Source: DASXKD01 sp963806145
GTDB lineage: Bacteria > Actinomycetota > Actinomycetes > Streptosporangiales > Streptosporangiaceae
DNA length: 64,000 nucleotides
Direction: 5' to 3'
NCBI GenBank assembly: GCA_963806145.1
Contig: CAWDXD010000024.1
Span: 1-64,000 of the forward strand
Shown: positions 40,634-49,058 of the stretch, one piece after another
Layout of the letters: each line of letters opens with the position of its first letter
Position numbering within the stretch: position 1 is the first letter of the stretch
Program-made: the position numbers and the translations under genes
Notes under the pieces: generated by a model
What the model was told of the DNA's origin: nothing
What the model saw: only the letters and a program-made list of their open reading frames with translations
The model's database searches: none

Positions 40634-42043
40634 GTGACGCTCCGCCTCCACGACACAGCAACGCGCTCCGAGCGCGAGTTCTCCCCGGTCGAGCCCGGGA
40701 AGGCTTCGCTGTACCTGTGTGGCGCCACGGTGCAGGCACCGCCGCACATCGGGCACATCAGGTCCGGGGTGAGCTTTGACATCCTGGTCCGCTGGCTGCG
40801 GCACAGCGGCTACCAGGTCACGTTCTGCCGGAACGTCACCGACATCGACGACAAGATCCTCCGGGTGGCCGCCGCCGAAGGCGCCCCCTGGTGGGCCGTG
40901 GCACAGCGCAACGAGCGGGCGTTCAGCCGCGCCTACGACGTGCTCGGCTGCGTCCCGCCGGAGGTGGAACCGCGCGCCACCGGCCACATCCCGGAGATGA
41001 TCACGCTCATGCGGCGGCTCATCGACAGCGGGCATGCCTACGCCTCGGGCGGCGACGTGTACTTCGACGTCTGCTCCTGGCCGGCCTATGGCGCCCTGTC
41101 CGGGCAGCGCCTGGACCACATGCGGCCCGCCGAGGACACCGACACCGCCGACGCCAAACGCGACCCGCGGGACTTCGCCCTCTGGAAGGGGGCCAAGCCC
41201 GGGGAGCCCGCCTGGGAGACGCCGTGGGGCCCCGGCCGGCCCGGCTGGCACCTGGAATGCTCGGCCATGTCGACCAAATACCTCGGCCCGACGTTCGACA
41301 TCCACGGCGGCGGCCTGGACCTGCTGTTCCCGCACCACGAGAACGAACTGGCCCAGTCCCGCGCGGTCGGCGACGGGTTCGCCAGGTACTGGATGCACAA
41401 CGGACTCGTCGGGGTGGCCGGGGAGAAGATGAGCAAGTCGCTCGGCAACTCGCTGCTTGTCGACGCGATGGTCACCCAGGTGCGCCCGGTGGAGTTGCGC
41501 TACTACCTCGGCCAGGCCCACTACCGGTCCCACATCGAGTACTCACCGGACGCCCTGGACGAAGCGGTGACCGCGTACCGGCGGATCGAGGGTTTCGTGG
41601 CGCGCGCCGTGGAACTGACCGGCGACGCCGGCGACCCGGCCGCGGCGGGACGGGACATGATCCCTCCGGCCTTCGCCGCCGCGCTCGACAACGACCTCGC
41701 CGTCCCCCAGGCGCTCGCGGTCGTGCACGACACCATCCGCGACGGCAACAACGCGCTGGCCGCCGGGGACGAGGCGGCACTGGCGGCGGCGCTGGCGCAG
41801 GTGCGGGCCATGCTCGGGGTGCTCGGCCTGGACCCGCTTGCCCGCGAATGGGCCACCGCCGACGGCGACCACGACCTGCGTGCCGTGGTCGGTGCGCTGG
41901 TCGGCGTGGCGCTCGACCAGCGGCAGGCGGCCAAGGACCGCAAGGACTGGGGGGCGGCGGACGCGATCAGGGACGACCTGCACGACGCCGGGGTCCTCAT
42001 CGAAGACACACCGGACGGTCCCCGGTGGACCATCAAGCGATGA
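40634..42043 (+). CDS. cysS: Cysteinyl-tRNA synthetase
   Basis: CysS charges tRNA-Cys. The 469-residue class I synthetase has the zinc/HIGH region CGATVQAPPHIGHIRSG (Cys29-type zinc ligand and HIGH), the zinc cluster around WHLECSAMS and HHENELAQS, the KMSKS loop GEKMSKSLGNS, and a C-terminal helical anticodon domain. Start chosen at the GTG at 40634, directly before the first strand and seven bases after a -10 box; the longer frame covers the repeat region. It is followed by rlmB and preceded by the conserved carD-ispF area, although 5 kb of other genes intervene. Confidence 0.97.
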   Translation: MTLRLHDTATRSEREFSPVEPGKASLYLCGATVQAPPHIGHIRSGVSFDILVRWLRHSGYQVTFCRNVTDIDDKILRVAAAEGAPWWAVAQRNERAFSRAYDVLGCVPPEVEPRATGHIPEMITLMRRLIDSGHAYASGGDVYFDVCSWPAYGALSGQRLDHMRPAEDTDTADAKRDPRDFALWKGAKPGEPAWETPWGPGRPGWHLECSAMSTKYLGPTFDIHGGGLDLLFPHHENELAQSRAVGDGFARYWMHNGLVGVAGEKMSKSLGNSLLVDAMVTQVRPVELRYYLGQAHYRSHIEYSPDALDEAVTAYRRIEGFVARAVELTGDAGDPAAAGRDMIPPAFAAALDNDLAVPQALAVVHDTIRDGNNALAAGDEAALAAALAQVRAMLGVLGLDPLAREWATADGDHDLRAVVGALVGVALDQRQAAKDRKDWGAADAIRDDLHDAGVLIEDTPDGPRWTIKR

Positions 42044-42089
42044 GCCACGGACGGGTACCCCGTATCCCCTTGTCCTGCTGGGCTACGGC

Positions 42090-43175
42090 ATGAGCGGGGA
42101 CGCCCAGGGGCGTGGCGGGCGGACCAGGTCAGGCAAGGCGCGGGCCGGGACCGGGGGCAAGGGCCGGGACAGGCTGGAGGGCAAGGGGCCGACTCCGCCG
42201 GCGCACCTGCGCCCCGGGCATCCCGCGCAGCGCCGCGCCGAGGCCGCGGCCCGCGGCGGGACCAGGCGCGCCGGGCGTCCCGAACCGGGCGACGGGCCAC
42301 GGAACCCGGCCGGTGGCGGTGCCAGCCCGGGCAGCGGGCGTCGTTCGGCAGCAAAAACAACAGAACGTGGCGGCGCGGCGCGGCCCCGCGTCGAGGCAGG
42401 CGGCCGGGCGCGTGGTGCGGGCGACGCGGCGGAAGTGGTGGCCGGCCGGAACGCGGTGCTGGAGGCGCTGCGCGCGGGCGTGCCCGCGGCCGCGCTGTAT
42501 GCCGGGCCGCGGCGCGACGCCGACGACCGGGTGCGCGAGGCGGTGGACCTGGCCGCCGCGGCGGGCGTGCCCATGGTCGAGACCGGCAGGGCGGAACTGG
42601 ACCGGCTCACCGGCGGGTCCGTGCACCAGGGCCTGGCGCTGCGGGTCCGCCCTTACTCCTACGCCGCGGCGGAGGACCTGACCGAGCGCGCGCGGGCCGC
42701 CGGGGTCCCGGCGCTGATCGCCGCGCTGGACGGGGTCACCGATCCGCGCAACCTTGGTGCGGTGGCCCGCTCGGTCGCCGCGTTCGGCGGGCATGGCGTG
42801 CTGCTGCCGGCCCGCCGGTCGGCCCGGGTGAGCGCCGGGGCCTGGAAGGCGTCGGCGGGCGCGCTTGCCCGGGTGCCTGTCGCCCAGGTGCCCAACCTGG
42901 CCCGCGCCCTCGCCGCCTACCAGCAGGCCGGCCTGTTCGTGGTGGGCCTGGACGCCGGCGGGGACACCACGGTCGCGGACCTGGCGGTCGCCGACGCGCC
43001 CCTGGTGATCGTCATCGGCTCGGAGGGCCGCGGGCTGTCCCGGCTGGTCGCCGAGCGCTGCGACGTGCTGGCCCGGATCCCCATGGCGGCGGACACCGAA
43101 TCACTGAACGCCGGGGTCGCGGCGGGCATCGCCCTGCACGCGGTGGCGGCGAGCCGGGCCGCCGGGTCCTGGTAG
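42090..43175 (+). CDS. rlmB: 23S rRNA 2'-O-methyltransferase RlmB/TrmH family
   Basis: The 361-residue SPOUT methyltransferase begins with a very basic, Gly/Arg-rich N-terminal tail (about 105 residues). A substrate-binding domain follows (VVAGRNAVLEALRAGVPAAAL) and then the trefoil-knot catalytic domain: LDGVTDPRNLGAVARSVAAFGGHGVLLP, VIVIGSEGRGLS and IPMAADTESLNAGVAAGIA. These three are the SPOUT motifs 1-3. The cysS-rlmB pair is a standard actinobacterial operon. ATG at 42090 is used; the frame upstream overlaps cysS and is not coding. Confidence 0.94.
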   Translation: MSGDAQGRGGRTRSGKARAGTGGKGRDRLEGKGPTPPAHLRPGHPAQRRAEAAARGGTRRAGRPEPGDGPRNPAGGGASPGSGRRSAAKTTERGGAARPRVEAGGRARGAGDAAEVVAGRNAVLEALRAGVPAAALYAGPRRDADDRVREAVDLAAAAGVPMVETGRAELDRLTGGSVHQGLALRVRPYSYAAAEDLTERARAAGVPALIAALDGVTDPRNLGAVARSVAAFGGHGVLLPARRSARVSAGAWKASAGALARVPVAQVPNLARALAAYQQAGLFVVGLDAGGDTTVADLAVADAPLVIVIGSEGRGLSRLVAERCDVLARIPMAADTESLNAGVAAGIALHAVAASRAAGSW

Positions 43176-43178
43176 CCT
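43173..43178 (+). promoter_or_regulatory. -10 box of the murL-like gene
   Basis: TAGCCT begins at the rlmB stop codon; seven bases later comes the GTG at 43186. Leaderless layout, so the gene can be expressed separately from cysS-rlmB. Confidence 0.45.
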
Positions 43179-43185
43179 GCCGGGC

Positions 43186-44659
43186 GTGCAGGACGTGACC
43201 ACGGTGCGGGCCGCCCGGGCTGACCAGGTACGGCGGCTGCGCGAGGAGTACCCGGTGTTCCGGATCGAGGACGCCCGTGCGGTCCCCGGCCCCGCCGGGG
43301 TGACGCTGGAGTTCGCGTTCGCCGCGGGGGACGCTGCGGTTCCGGCCGGTCGTCGAGTTCACCGGGCTGCGCCCGGACGAGGCCGGGCGAGTGGTCACGG
43401 TCACGGCACAGCGGATGATCCGCGCCCTGGCCATCGTCGAGGCGTTCTCCTACTGGAAAGCGCTGTGCAGCCCGGTCATCGAGGTCGCGCTCCCGGGGCC
43501 GGACGCCGCAGAACTCGACTGGTGGCAGGCGTTCTGGCCCGGGGCGATGGGGGAGTTCTTCTACCGCAACCAGATCGACTACACCGCGCCGGGATTCCTG
43601 GTCATCCGGGGCCCGGCGGGCGGCCCTGGCACCGCGGCTCCCGGGGACGCCGGCGGCCCGGGCGGGGACGGCGCCGCGCCGGCGGGGCCGCCGCTCGTGC
43701 TGTTCAGCGGCGGCAAGGACTCACTCGCGCTGGCCCGCATCGTCTCGGCGGGTGCGGGTGCGGGTGCGGGTGCGGGTGCGGGCGCGGGGGGTGCCGCGCC
43801 CGTCGATTTCTTCCTGTACAACCCGGGCGAGCGGCTGCGCGGCCTGGCCGGATCGCTGGCGCCGGGGGGGCGCCTGGTGGAGGCACACCGCGCGATCCTG
43901 CCCGAGTTGCTGGCGCTGAACGCGGCAGGCCACCCCAACGGGCACACGCCCTTCTCCGCCTACCTGGCGTTCGCCGCGATGCTCACCGGCTACCTGCGCG
44001 GCAGCGGGCCCGTCATGGCGGGCAACTCGCGCAGCGACGACGAGCCGAACGTGCGGTCCTACCTCGGCCGCCCGGTGAACCATCAGTGGACCAAGAGCTA
44101 CGAGTTCGAGACCGCGGTCAGCTCCTACCGCGACCGCTGGCTGCCCGGCGCGCCCGGCTACAGCAGCCCGCTCCGGCCGCTGTATGAGGTGCAGGTCATC
44201 GCCTCGCTGGCCGGTGACGTGGACGCCTACCTGCGCACGGCGAGCTGCAATCAGGTGCGCGGCGGCGGCTGGTGCCGGTCCTGCGCCAAGTGCGCGTGGG
44301 TGTTCCTGGCGACGGCCGCATTGTTCGGCCACGATCTTGCGATACGCAAGACCGGCGGAGACATGTTCGCCGATGCCGCGCTTGCCGGGGTCTACCAGGA
44401 GATGGCTGGTCTCACCGGGGTCAAGCCCTTCGAGTGCACGGGCTCGGAGGACGAGGTCAAGGCGGCCATCCAGGCGGTGGGCCAGGGCCAGCCCCCGGAT
44501 GCCTACCCGGCTCTGGCTGCGTGCCTGCGCGACCCCGCGGTCGCGGCCGCCCGCCCGCTGGCCGCGCTGCTCGCCGGCTGGGGCCATGACGACCTGGTCC
44601 CTGCCGCCCTGCTGGACCGGGTCGCCGTGGCCCGCGCCGAGGCCGCCGCGCGCGGTTAG
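43186..44659 (+). pseudogene. murL: MurL-like UDP-MurNAc-peptide glutamate epimerase (PP-loop fold), frameshifted
   Basis: Two frames combine into one protein of about 490 residues. The first ends near LEFAFAAGD (43330); the second continues TLRFRPVVEFTGLRPDEAGRVV. Removing one G from the run GGGGG at 43326-43330 joins them. Family features of MurL, which epimerises the terminal L-Glu of UDP-MurNAc-L-Ala-L-Glu, are: EFFYRNQIDY, the PP-loop LFSGGKDSL, the AGNSRSDDEPNV and VNHQWTKSYEFE segments, and a zinc-like CRSCAKCAWVFL cluster near the C terminus. The extra base may be an error, since the rest is intact. A GGTGCG array lies after the PP-loop. Confidence 0.7.
43751..43786. repeat. Hexanucleotide array (GGTGCG)5 plus one variant
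   Basis: Five exact GGTGCG units (43751-43780) and a GGCGCG unit encode a run of Ala-Gly right after the PP-loop of the murL-like protein. Length change would stay in frame. Confidence 0.85.
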
Positions 44660-44705
44660 GGCGGGACCGGCAAGGTGCGTCTGGCCGCGCGGGCTATCCG
44701 GGCAG

Positions 44706-44711
44706 TATCGT
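44706..44711 (+). promoter_or_regulatory. -10 box of the IclR-family gene
   Basis: TATCGT, seven bases, then the GTG at 44719 (leaderless layout). Confidence 0.45.
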
Positions 44712-44718
44712 TCGCTAT

Positions 44719-45606
44719 GTGAACGTTCGGGAGGACTCCGCCGGGCCGGCGCGCCGCGCCCGGGAGGATGTCGCGGCGGACGGCCGCCGCGACGCCGGCG
44801 CGGCCCGGGCCGTCCCGGCCCGCCGGACGGACTTCGTCCAGTCACTGGACCGCGGCCTTGCCGTGATCCGGTGCTTCTCCTCGGAGCACCCTTCGCTGAC
44901 GCTGTCCGAGGTCGCCGAGCGCACCGGGCTCACCCGGGCCGCCGCCCGGCGGTTCCTGCTCACCCTGCAGGAACTGGGCTATGTCGGCAGCTCCGGGCGG
45001 CAGTTCTCGCTGCGCCCCCGGGTGCTGGCACTGGGTTATGCCTACCTGTCGTCGTTCAGCGTGTCCCAGATCGCCCAGCCGCACCTCGAGGACCTGGCCG
45101 AGGAGTTGCACGAGTCGTGCTCGGTCAGCGTGCTGGACGGCGATGACCTGGTCTACGTGGCCCGCGCGTCCGCGAACCGGATCATGACCATCGCGCTCAC
45201 CGTGGGCACCCGGCTGCCGCCGTATCCGACGTCCATGGGCCGCATCCTGCTGGCCCATCTGCCCGAGCCGGAACTCGACGCGTACCTGCGCCGCACCACG
45301 ATGCGCAAGCTCACCGAGCACACCATCACCGACGAAGGCAAACTGCGGGCCGTGCTCGCGGAGGCCCGCAGCCGTGGCTGGACCGCCGTGGACCAGGAGC
45401 TTGAGGCGGGCGTGCGGTCGATCGCCGTGCCCATCAGGGACAGCTCGCGCAAGGTCGTGGCGGCCATCAACGCCAGCGCCCACGCGGCCCGCGTCCAGAT
45501 GCGGACGCTGGAGAAGCAGTTCCTGCCCCGGCTCCAGGAGGCGGCGCGGCAGATCGACTCCGAACTCGCCGCCCGCATGTCCACGGGCAACCGCGCCGTC
45601 CGCTAG
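44719..45606 (+). CDS. IclR-family (PcaR/PobR-like) transcriptional regulator
   Basis: The 295-residue regulator has a disordered N terminus (about 35 residues), a winged helix (FVQSLDRGLAVIRCFSSEHPSLTLSEVAERTGLTRAAARRFL, about 38-100) and an IclR effector domain (about 115-285). The opening FVQSLDRGLAVI and the segment LPPYPTSMGRILLA are typical of the PcaR/PcaU/PobR branch that controls beta-ketoadipate-pathway genes in response to aromatic acids. None of those catabolic genes is beside it; hmgA is 6 kb away and in a different transcription unit. Target unknown. Confidence 0.88.
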   Translation: MNVREDSAGPARRAREDVAADGRRDAGAARAVPARRTDFVQSLDRGLAVIRCFSSEHPSLTLSEVAERTGLTRAAARRFLLTLQELGYVGSSGRQFSLRPRVLALGYAYLSSFSVSQIAQPHLEDLAEELHESCSVSVLDGDDLVYVARASANRIMTIALTVGTRLPPYPTSMGRILLAHLPEPELDAYLRRTTMRKLTEHTITDEGKLRAVLAEARSRGWTAVDQELEAGVRSIAVPIRDSSRKVVAAINASAHAARVQMRTLEKQFLPRLQEAARQIDSELAARMSTGNRAVR

Positions 45607-45688
45607 CCGCGTACCGGGCCGGCTGGCCCTGGCTGCCCCACGCGGTGGACGCGGGCCGCCGCACCACCAGCGCGGGCCGGGGGATGGC

Positions 45689-47110
45689 TCAGGCGTGGTG
45701 GACGCCACCGTGCCCATGGATGTACTCGCTCAGGCTCGCCTCGCTGAACTGGGCGTGCGCCGCGCCCGGGATGTCGCTCTGCCCGGCCGGGTAACGCCGC
45801 GAGATCAGCTCGGCCTGGACCTCCTGCAGGTGGGAGGGCTGCCCGGCGGACGGCCCCGGGCCGGTGGCCGTGGGCACGGTCACCCCGGACAGCACGTCGT
45901 CGGCGCGCGGCGTGGTGAGGCTGAGCACGTCGCCCACGCCTGGGGCGGCCGCGTCCCTGGCGGTGAGCGCGGGGAGGTTCCAGCGCTGCTCCACCGTCTT
46001 GAGAACCGAGGTGTGATCCAGCGGCACGGAGCCGTCCGGGACACGGAACACCGTCCCCGCCGGGATCAGCGGTGACACCAGGACCGTCGGCACCCGCACC
46101 CCGAACCTGGTGAAGTCGAAGCCGAACTCGCCCGCGCTGTTGTCCGGCGGGGTGGCGCCCGCTGGCGGCGCCACATGGTCGTAGCATCCACCGTGCTCGT
46201 CGTACGTAACGATCAGCAGGGTCTGGGCCCAGCCCGGGCCGCCGCGCAGCGCCTCGTACACGTCGTGGATGAACTGCTCCCCGAGGGCGACGTCGTAGTT
46301 CGGGTGCTGGCTGTTCCCGCTGGATGGCCAACTCGGCTCCAGGAATGTGAACGGCGGCAGCGTTCCGGCCGCCGCGGCCGCGGTGAAGTCGGTGAAGCGC
46401 CCGAAGTGGCTGGCAGCCGCCGAGGAGATGTCCGGGAAATTGGACTTGGTCAGCGGCTCGGCGTCATACCCGTAAATGGACCAGCCGAGCTGGTGGTTGC
46501 CGAGCAGGCCGAAGATCGACGGGCAGGTGAACGTGTGCGTCTTGTCGTCCATGTGCCCCTGGCTGGTGGCGGCACAGGCGAACGCGCGATTGGGCAGTGT
46601 CTCGGTGGGCACCGACGCATACCAGTGGTCGCAGACCGCGTAGCCGCGGGCGAGGGCGGACAGCACCGGCAGCGCCTCAGGGGTGAAGCAGCCCATGATG
46701 TCGTTGGCGGTCGTGCCGGGCACGATCGTGTATCCGCTGGTGTGTGACTCCCAGGAAAGGGTGTACGCGAGGTCCTTCACGAATCCCTGCATGGCCGGGA
46801 CCGTCGCGGAAGTCGGCGGCGCGGAGGTGCTGCCGAACAACTGGCTGTTGGTGGCCATGTAGCCCTCGCCCGGATCGGCGCCGGGCATGAAATAGGCGCT
46901 GGGCGTTGTCGGCTCGATCCTGAAAACGGTGACCGGCTGGCCCGAGGCGTCCGGGTTCGACTCGGTGCCGCTGAGCCCTTCGAACGGCTGCCCGGCCGGG
47001 GACACATTCCCCGCCCCGGCGTACAGAAAGCCGAGCATGTGGTCGAACGACCGGTTTTCCAGCATGAGGACGACAACGTGCTCAATGGCGGACAGGCTGT
47101 TCCCTGGCAT
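45689..47110 (-). CDS. Phospholipase C / AcpA-type phosphoesterase
   Basis: The 473-residue alkaline-phosphatase-superfamily esterase opens with IEHVVVLMLENRSFDHMLGF (metal and nucleophile region, as in PlcABC and AcpA). Later come GYAVCDHWYASVPTETLPNR, TYDEHGGCYDHVAPP (metal ligands) and a C-terminal DHTSVLKTVEQRWNLP. The family hydrolyses phospholipids or phosphate esters, usually outside the cell. There is no signal peptide, so it stays in the cytosol or leaves by another way. A GAGGGAG-like ribosome site precedes the ATG. It stands alone. Confidence 0.88.
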   Translation of the reverse strand: MPGNSLSAIEHVVVLMLENRSFDHMLGFLYAGAGNVSPAGQPFEGLSGTESNPDASGQPVTVFRIEPTTPSAYFMPGADPGEGYMATNSQLFGSTSAPPTSATVPAMQGFVKDLAYTLSWESHTSGYTIVPGTTANDIMGCFTPEALPVLSALARGYAVCDHWYASVPTETLPNRAFACAATSQGHMDDKTHTFTCPSIFGLLGNHQLGWSIYGYDAEPLTKSNFPDISSAAASHFGRFTDFTAAAAAGTLPPFTFLEPSWPSSGNSQHPNYDVALGEQFIHDVYEALRGGPGWAQTLLIVTYDEHGGCYDHVAPPAGATPPDNSAGEFGFDFTRFGVRVPTVLVSPLIPAGTVFRVPDGSVPLDHTSVLKTVEQRWNLPALTARDAAAPGVGDVLSLTTPRADDVLSGVTVPTATGPGPSAGQPSHLQEVQAELISRRYPAGQSDIPGAAHAQFSEASLSEYIHGHGGVHHA

Positions 47111-47251
47111 GAAAGCCCTCCCTCGCGGGGATCCCCTGGCAGCGCTTCCCGCCGCCCCCGCGCCAAGTATGACCGCGCCCCGTCATTCGTGCCTTTTGGT
47201 TGCCGCTCAAACATGGGTTTGTACCGCTGCGGCGGACCCCGCGGCGACATG

Positions 47252-47398
47252 CGGGTTCGCGGACTGGTGACCGCCGGTTCGCGCGGCCCGGTGACCGCTG
47301 GCTGGGCAGCGTGGTGGCCGCTGGTTCGCACGGCGTGGTGGTGCCGCTGGTCCGCGGCCCGGGGGTTCGCGGCCCGGGGTTCGCGGCAGGTCCGTGCG
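47252..47398. repeat. Degenerate GGTTCGCGG-rich repeats
   Basis: GGTTCGC followed by a G/C-rich variant recurs about six times between 47252 and 47398 in the 375-base gap upstream of the AlkB-like gene. The units are irregular, and no reading frame there looks coding. Confidence 0.45.
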
Positions 47399-47449
47399 GC
47401 GCGCCTGGGCCGGGTCCGCTCCGCGGCACCGCCGGCTGCGCTCCAGCCC

Positions 47450-47465
47450 TCGAATATATGTTTGA
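47450..47465. promoter_or_regulatory. LexA-type SOS box
   Basis: TCGAATATATGTTTGA matches the actinobacterial SOS box TCGAACN4GTTCGA at 10 of 12 defined positions. It lies 8 bases upstream of the -10 box of the AlkB-like gene, where LexA would block transcription. Confidence 0.6.
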
Positions 47466-47473
47466 TTGTGTTC

Positions 47474-47479
47474 TATAAT
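47474..47479 (+). promoter_or_regulatory. Consensus -10 box of the AlkB-like gene
   Basis: A perfect TATAAT, seven bases, then the GTG at 47487. It is the only consensus -10 I found in the window and sits directly after the SOS-like box. Confidence 0.65.
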
Positions 47480-47486
47480 CTACAGC

Positions 47487-48119
47487 GTGAACACCGCGTT
47501 CCAGGGCTCGCTGCTTGACGCCTCGGACAACGCGGGCCTGGGGCCGCTGGGACCGGCCATGCGGCGGGCCCGGCTGGCCCGCGGCGCCTGGGTGGATTTC
47601 CGGCCGGGCTGGATCACCGGGGCCGACGCGCTGTTCGAGCGCCTGGAGGAGGCGGTGCCGTGGCGCGCGGAGCGGCGCATGATGTACGACCGGGTCGTCG
47701 ACGTGCCGAGGCTGCTCTGCTTCTACGCCGAGGGGCAGGCCCTGCCCGATCCGATGCTCACCCTGGCCAGGGACGCGCTCAGCGAGTACTACCAGGCCGA
47801 ACTCGGCGAACCGCTGTGCACCGCGGGGCTGTGCCTGTACCGGGACGGGCGGGACAGCGTCGCGTGGCACGGCGACACGATCGGGCGGGGCAGCACCGAG
47901 GACACGGTGGTAGCCATCGTGTCGCTCGGCACGCCACGGCCGCTGCTGCTCCGGCCGCGTGACGGCAACGGGCCTGCGCTGCGCCATGACGTCGGCCACG
48001 GCGACCTGCTCGTGATGGGCGGGAGCTGCCAGCGGACCTGGGAGCACGCGGTGCCCAAGAGCACCCGGGTCACCGGGCCGCGGATCAGCGTGCAGTTCCG
48101 CCCGCGCGGTGTCCGCTGA
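47487..48119 (+). CDS. AlkB-like 2-oxoglutarate/Fe(II) dioxygenase
   Basis: The 210-residue protein has the AlkB core: Fe ligands His and Asp in SVAWHGDTIG and His in WEHAVPKS, and the 2-oxoglutarate arginine in the RVTGPRISVQFRPR motif. The N-terminal nucleotide-recognition lid contains FRPGWITGADALFERLEE. AlkB enzymes remove methyl groups from alkylated DNA or RNA bases by oxidation. The GTG start lies seven bases from a consensus -10, so the mRNA is leaderless. The SOS-like box upstream suggests damage control. A start seven codons earlier is possible but would overlap the promoter. Confidence 0.88.
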   Translation: MNTAFQGSLLDASDNAGLGPLGPAMRRARLARGAWVDFRPGWITGADALFERLEEAVPWRAERRMMYDRVVDVPRLLCFYAEGQALPDPMLTLARDALSEYYQAELGEPLCTAGLCLYRDGRDSVAWHGDTIGRGSTEDTVVAIVSLGTPRPLLLRPRDGNGPALRHDVGHGDLLVMGGSCQRTWEHAVPKSTRVTGPRISVQFRPRGVR

Positions 48120-48159
48120 ACCGGCCGGCGTCCGCTGAGCGCCCGTCGGCGTGTCGGCG

Positions 48160-48957
48160 TCACAGCACGGTGAGCGCGGCACCGAGAACGCACAGCGCGC
48201 CGCCGAGCCAGACCCGTTTCCCCGGCCGGTCCCTGGCTATGAGGATGCCCAGCAGGATGGACAGTTCCCGGATCGTGGCGACCGGCGATGCGGGAGCCCG
48301 CTGGTAGGCCAGCAGGACGAGCAGGTACGCGGCGACCGAGCCGATCCCGATTCCGGTCCCGGCGCGTGCCGCGGCACGCAGCCGGCCCCAGTCGAGGCGG
48401 ACGGCGGAGAGCAGGATCAGGGCCTGCACGGCGGTGACCGCGCCCAGGTATCCGATGGCGTTCGCGGACCGTACCGCCCCGGCGTCGATGACGGAGTAGA
48501 CGGCGATGGTGACGCCGGTCAGCGCCGCGAACGCCAGCGCAGTGCCGCGGCCGCGCGCCAGGCCCGCCTGCGAGATGACCGCGAGGCCGATGCCGAGCGC
48601 CAGCGACCCGCCGACCCGCGCCGCGTTGAGCGACTCGCCGAGCACGGCCGCGCCGCCGAGCGTGATCAGGAAGGGGGCGATGCCCCTGGCCACCGGGTAG
48701 GTGAAGGAAAGCTCACCGCGCCGGTACGCGGCCGACAGGCAGGCGAAGTAGGCGGCCTCGGCCAGGCCCGAGGCGGCGACGGACGGCCAGACCCGCACCG
48801 GCGGGGCCGCGATCGTGGCCGGCATCAGCAGGACGGCTCCCACCGCAGCGCCCACCGCTGCGGCGGCCAGACGGTCCGCGGCCCCGTGCAGTACGCGGTT
48901 CCAGGTCGCATGGAGCACGGCCGCTGCGAGCACCAGGGCAAGTGCGGCCCCGCTCAC
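48160..48957 (-). CDS. EamA/DMT-family transporter
   Basis: The 265-residue protein has about ten hydrophobic helices (two EamA repeats), with no recognised motif giving substrate. Segments such as LAAAVLHATWNRVLHG, FTYPVARGIAPFLITLGGAAVLGESL and SPVATIRELSILLGILIARD fit drug/metabolite transporters of the EamA kind. Its GTG overlaps the stop of a 13-codon leader frame (48954-48995), so translation may be coupled. It converges with the AlkB-like gene. Confidence 0.85.
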   Translation of the reverse strand: MSGAALALVLAAAVLHATWNRVLHGAADRLAAAAVGAAVGAVLLMPATIAAPPVRVWPSVAASGLAEAAYFACLSAAYRRGELSFTYPVARGIAPFLITLGGAAVLGESLNAARVGGSLALGIGLAVISQAGLARGRGTALAFAALTGVTIAVYSVIDAGAVRSANAIGYLGAVTAVQALILLSAVRLDWGRLRAAARAGTGIGIGSVAAYLLVLLAYQRAPASPVATIRELSILLGILIARDRPGKRVWLGGALCVLGAALTVL

Positions 48958-48995
48958 CGTGGCCCGGGCGAGCAGGCCGGATGGTCGGCGGTCAT
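48954..48995 (-). CDS. 13-codon leader reading frame coupled to the EamA gene
   Basis: ATG at 48995 opens MTADHPACSPGPR and ends in TGA (48956-48954), overlapping the EamA GTG (48957-48955) as GTGA. The ATG is placed six bases after a TAGGGT -10 box, so the frame would be translated from a leaderless mRNA. It may control or enable translation of the transporter. Evidence is positional only. Confidence 0.4.
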   Translation of the reverse strand: MTADHPACSPGPR

Positions 48996-49001
48996 CCCCT
49001 C

Positions 49002-49007
49002 ACCCTA
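49002..49007 (-). promoter_or_regulatory. -10 box of the leader frame/EamA transcript
   Basis: TAGGGT on the minus strand, six bases before the leader ATG. Confidence 0.4.
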
Positions 49008-49058
49008 GGTCGGCCTTGCGGGTCAGCAGGGCTTGCCGGGCGCGCCGGTGAGCCGTAT

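Noticed and set aside
38955..40739. 594-residue form of the APH-fold protein
   Set aside because: The extra 236 codons are Arg/Ser/Pro-rich and cross the direct repeats and part of the cysS promoter. The ATG at 40031 has a good ribosome site and starts the conserved part.
47200..47478. 92-codon frame across the GGTTCGC repeats
   Set aside because: Built of repeat-derived Gly/Val/Arg runs and overlaps the SOS-like box and promoter of the AlkB-like gene.
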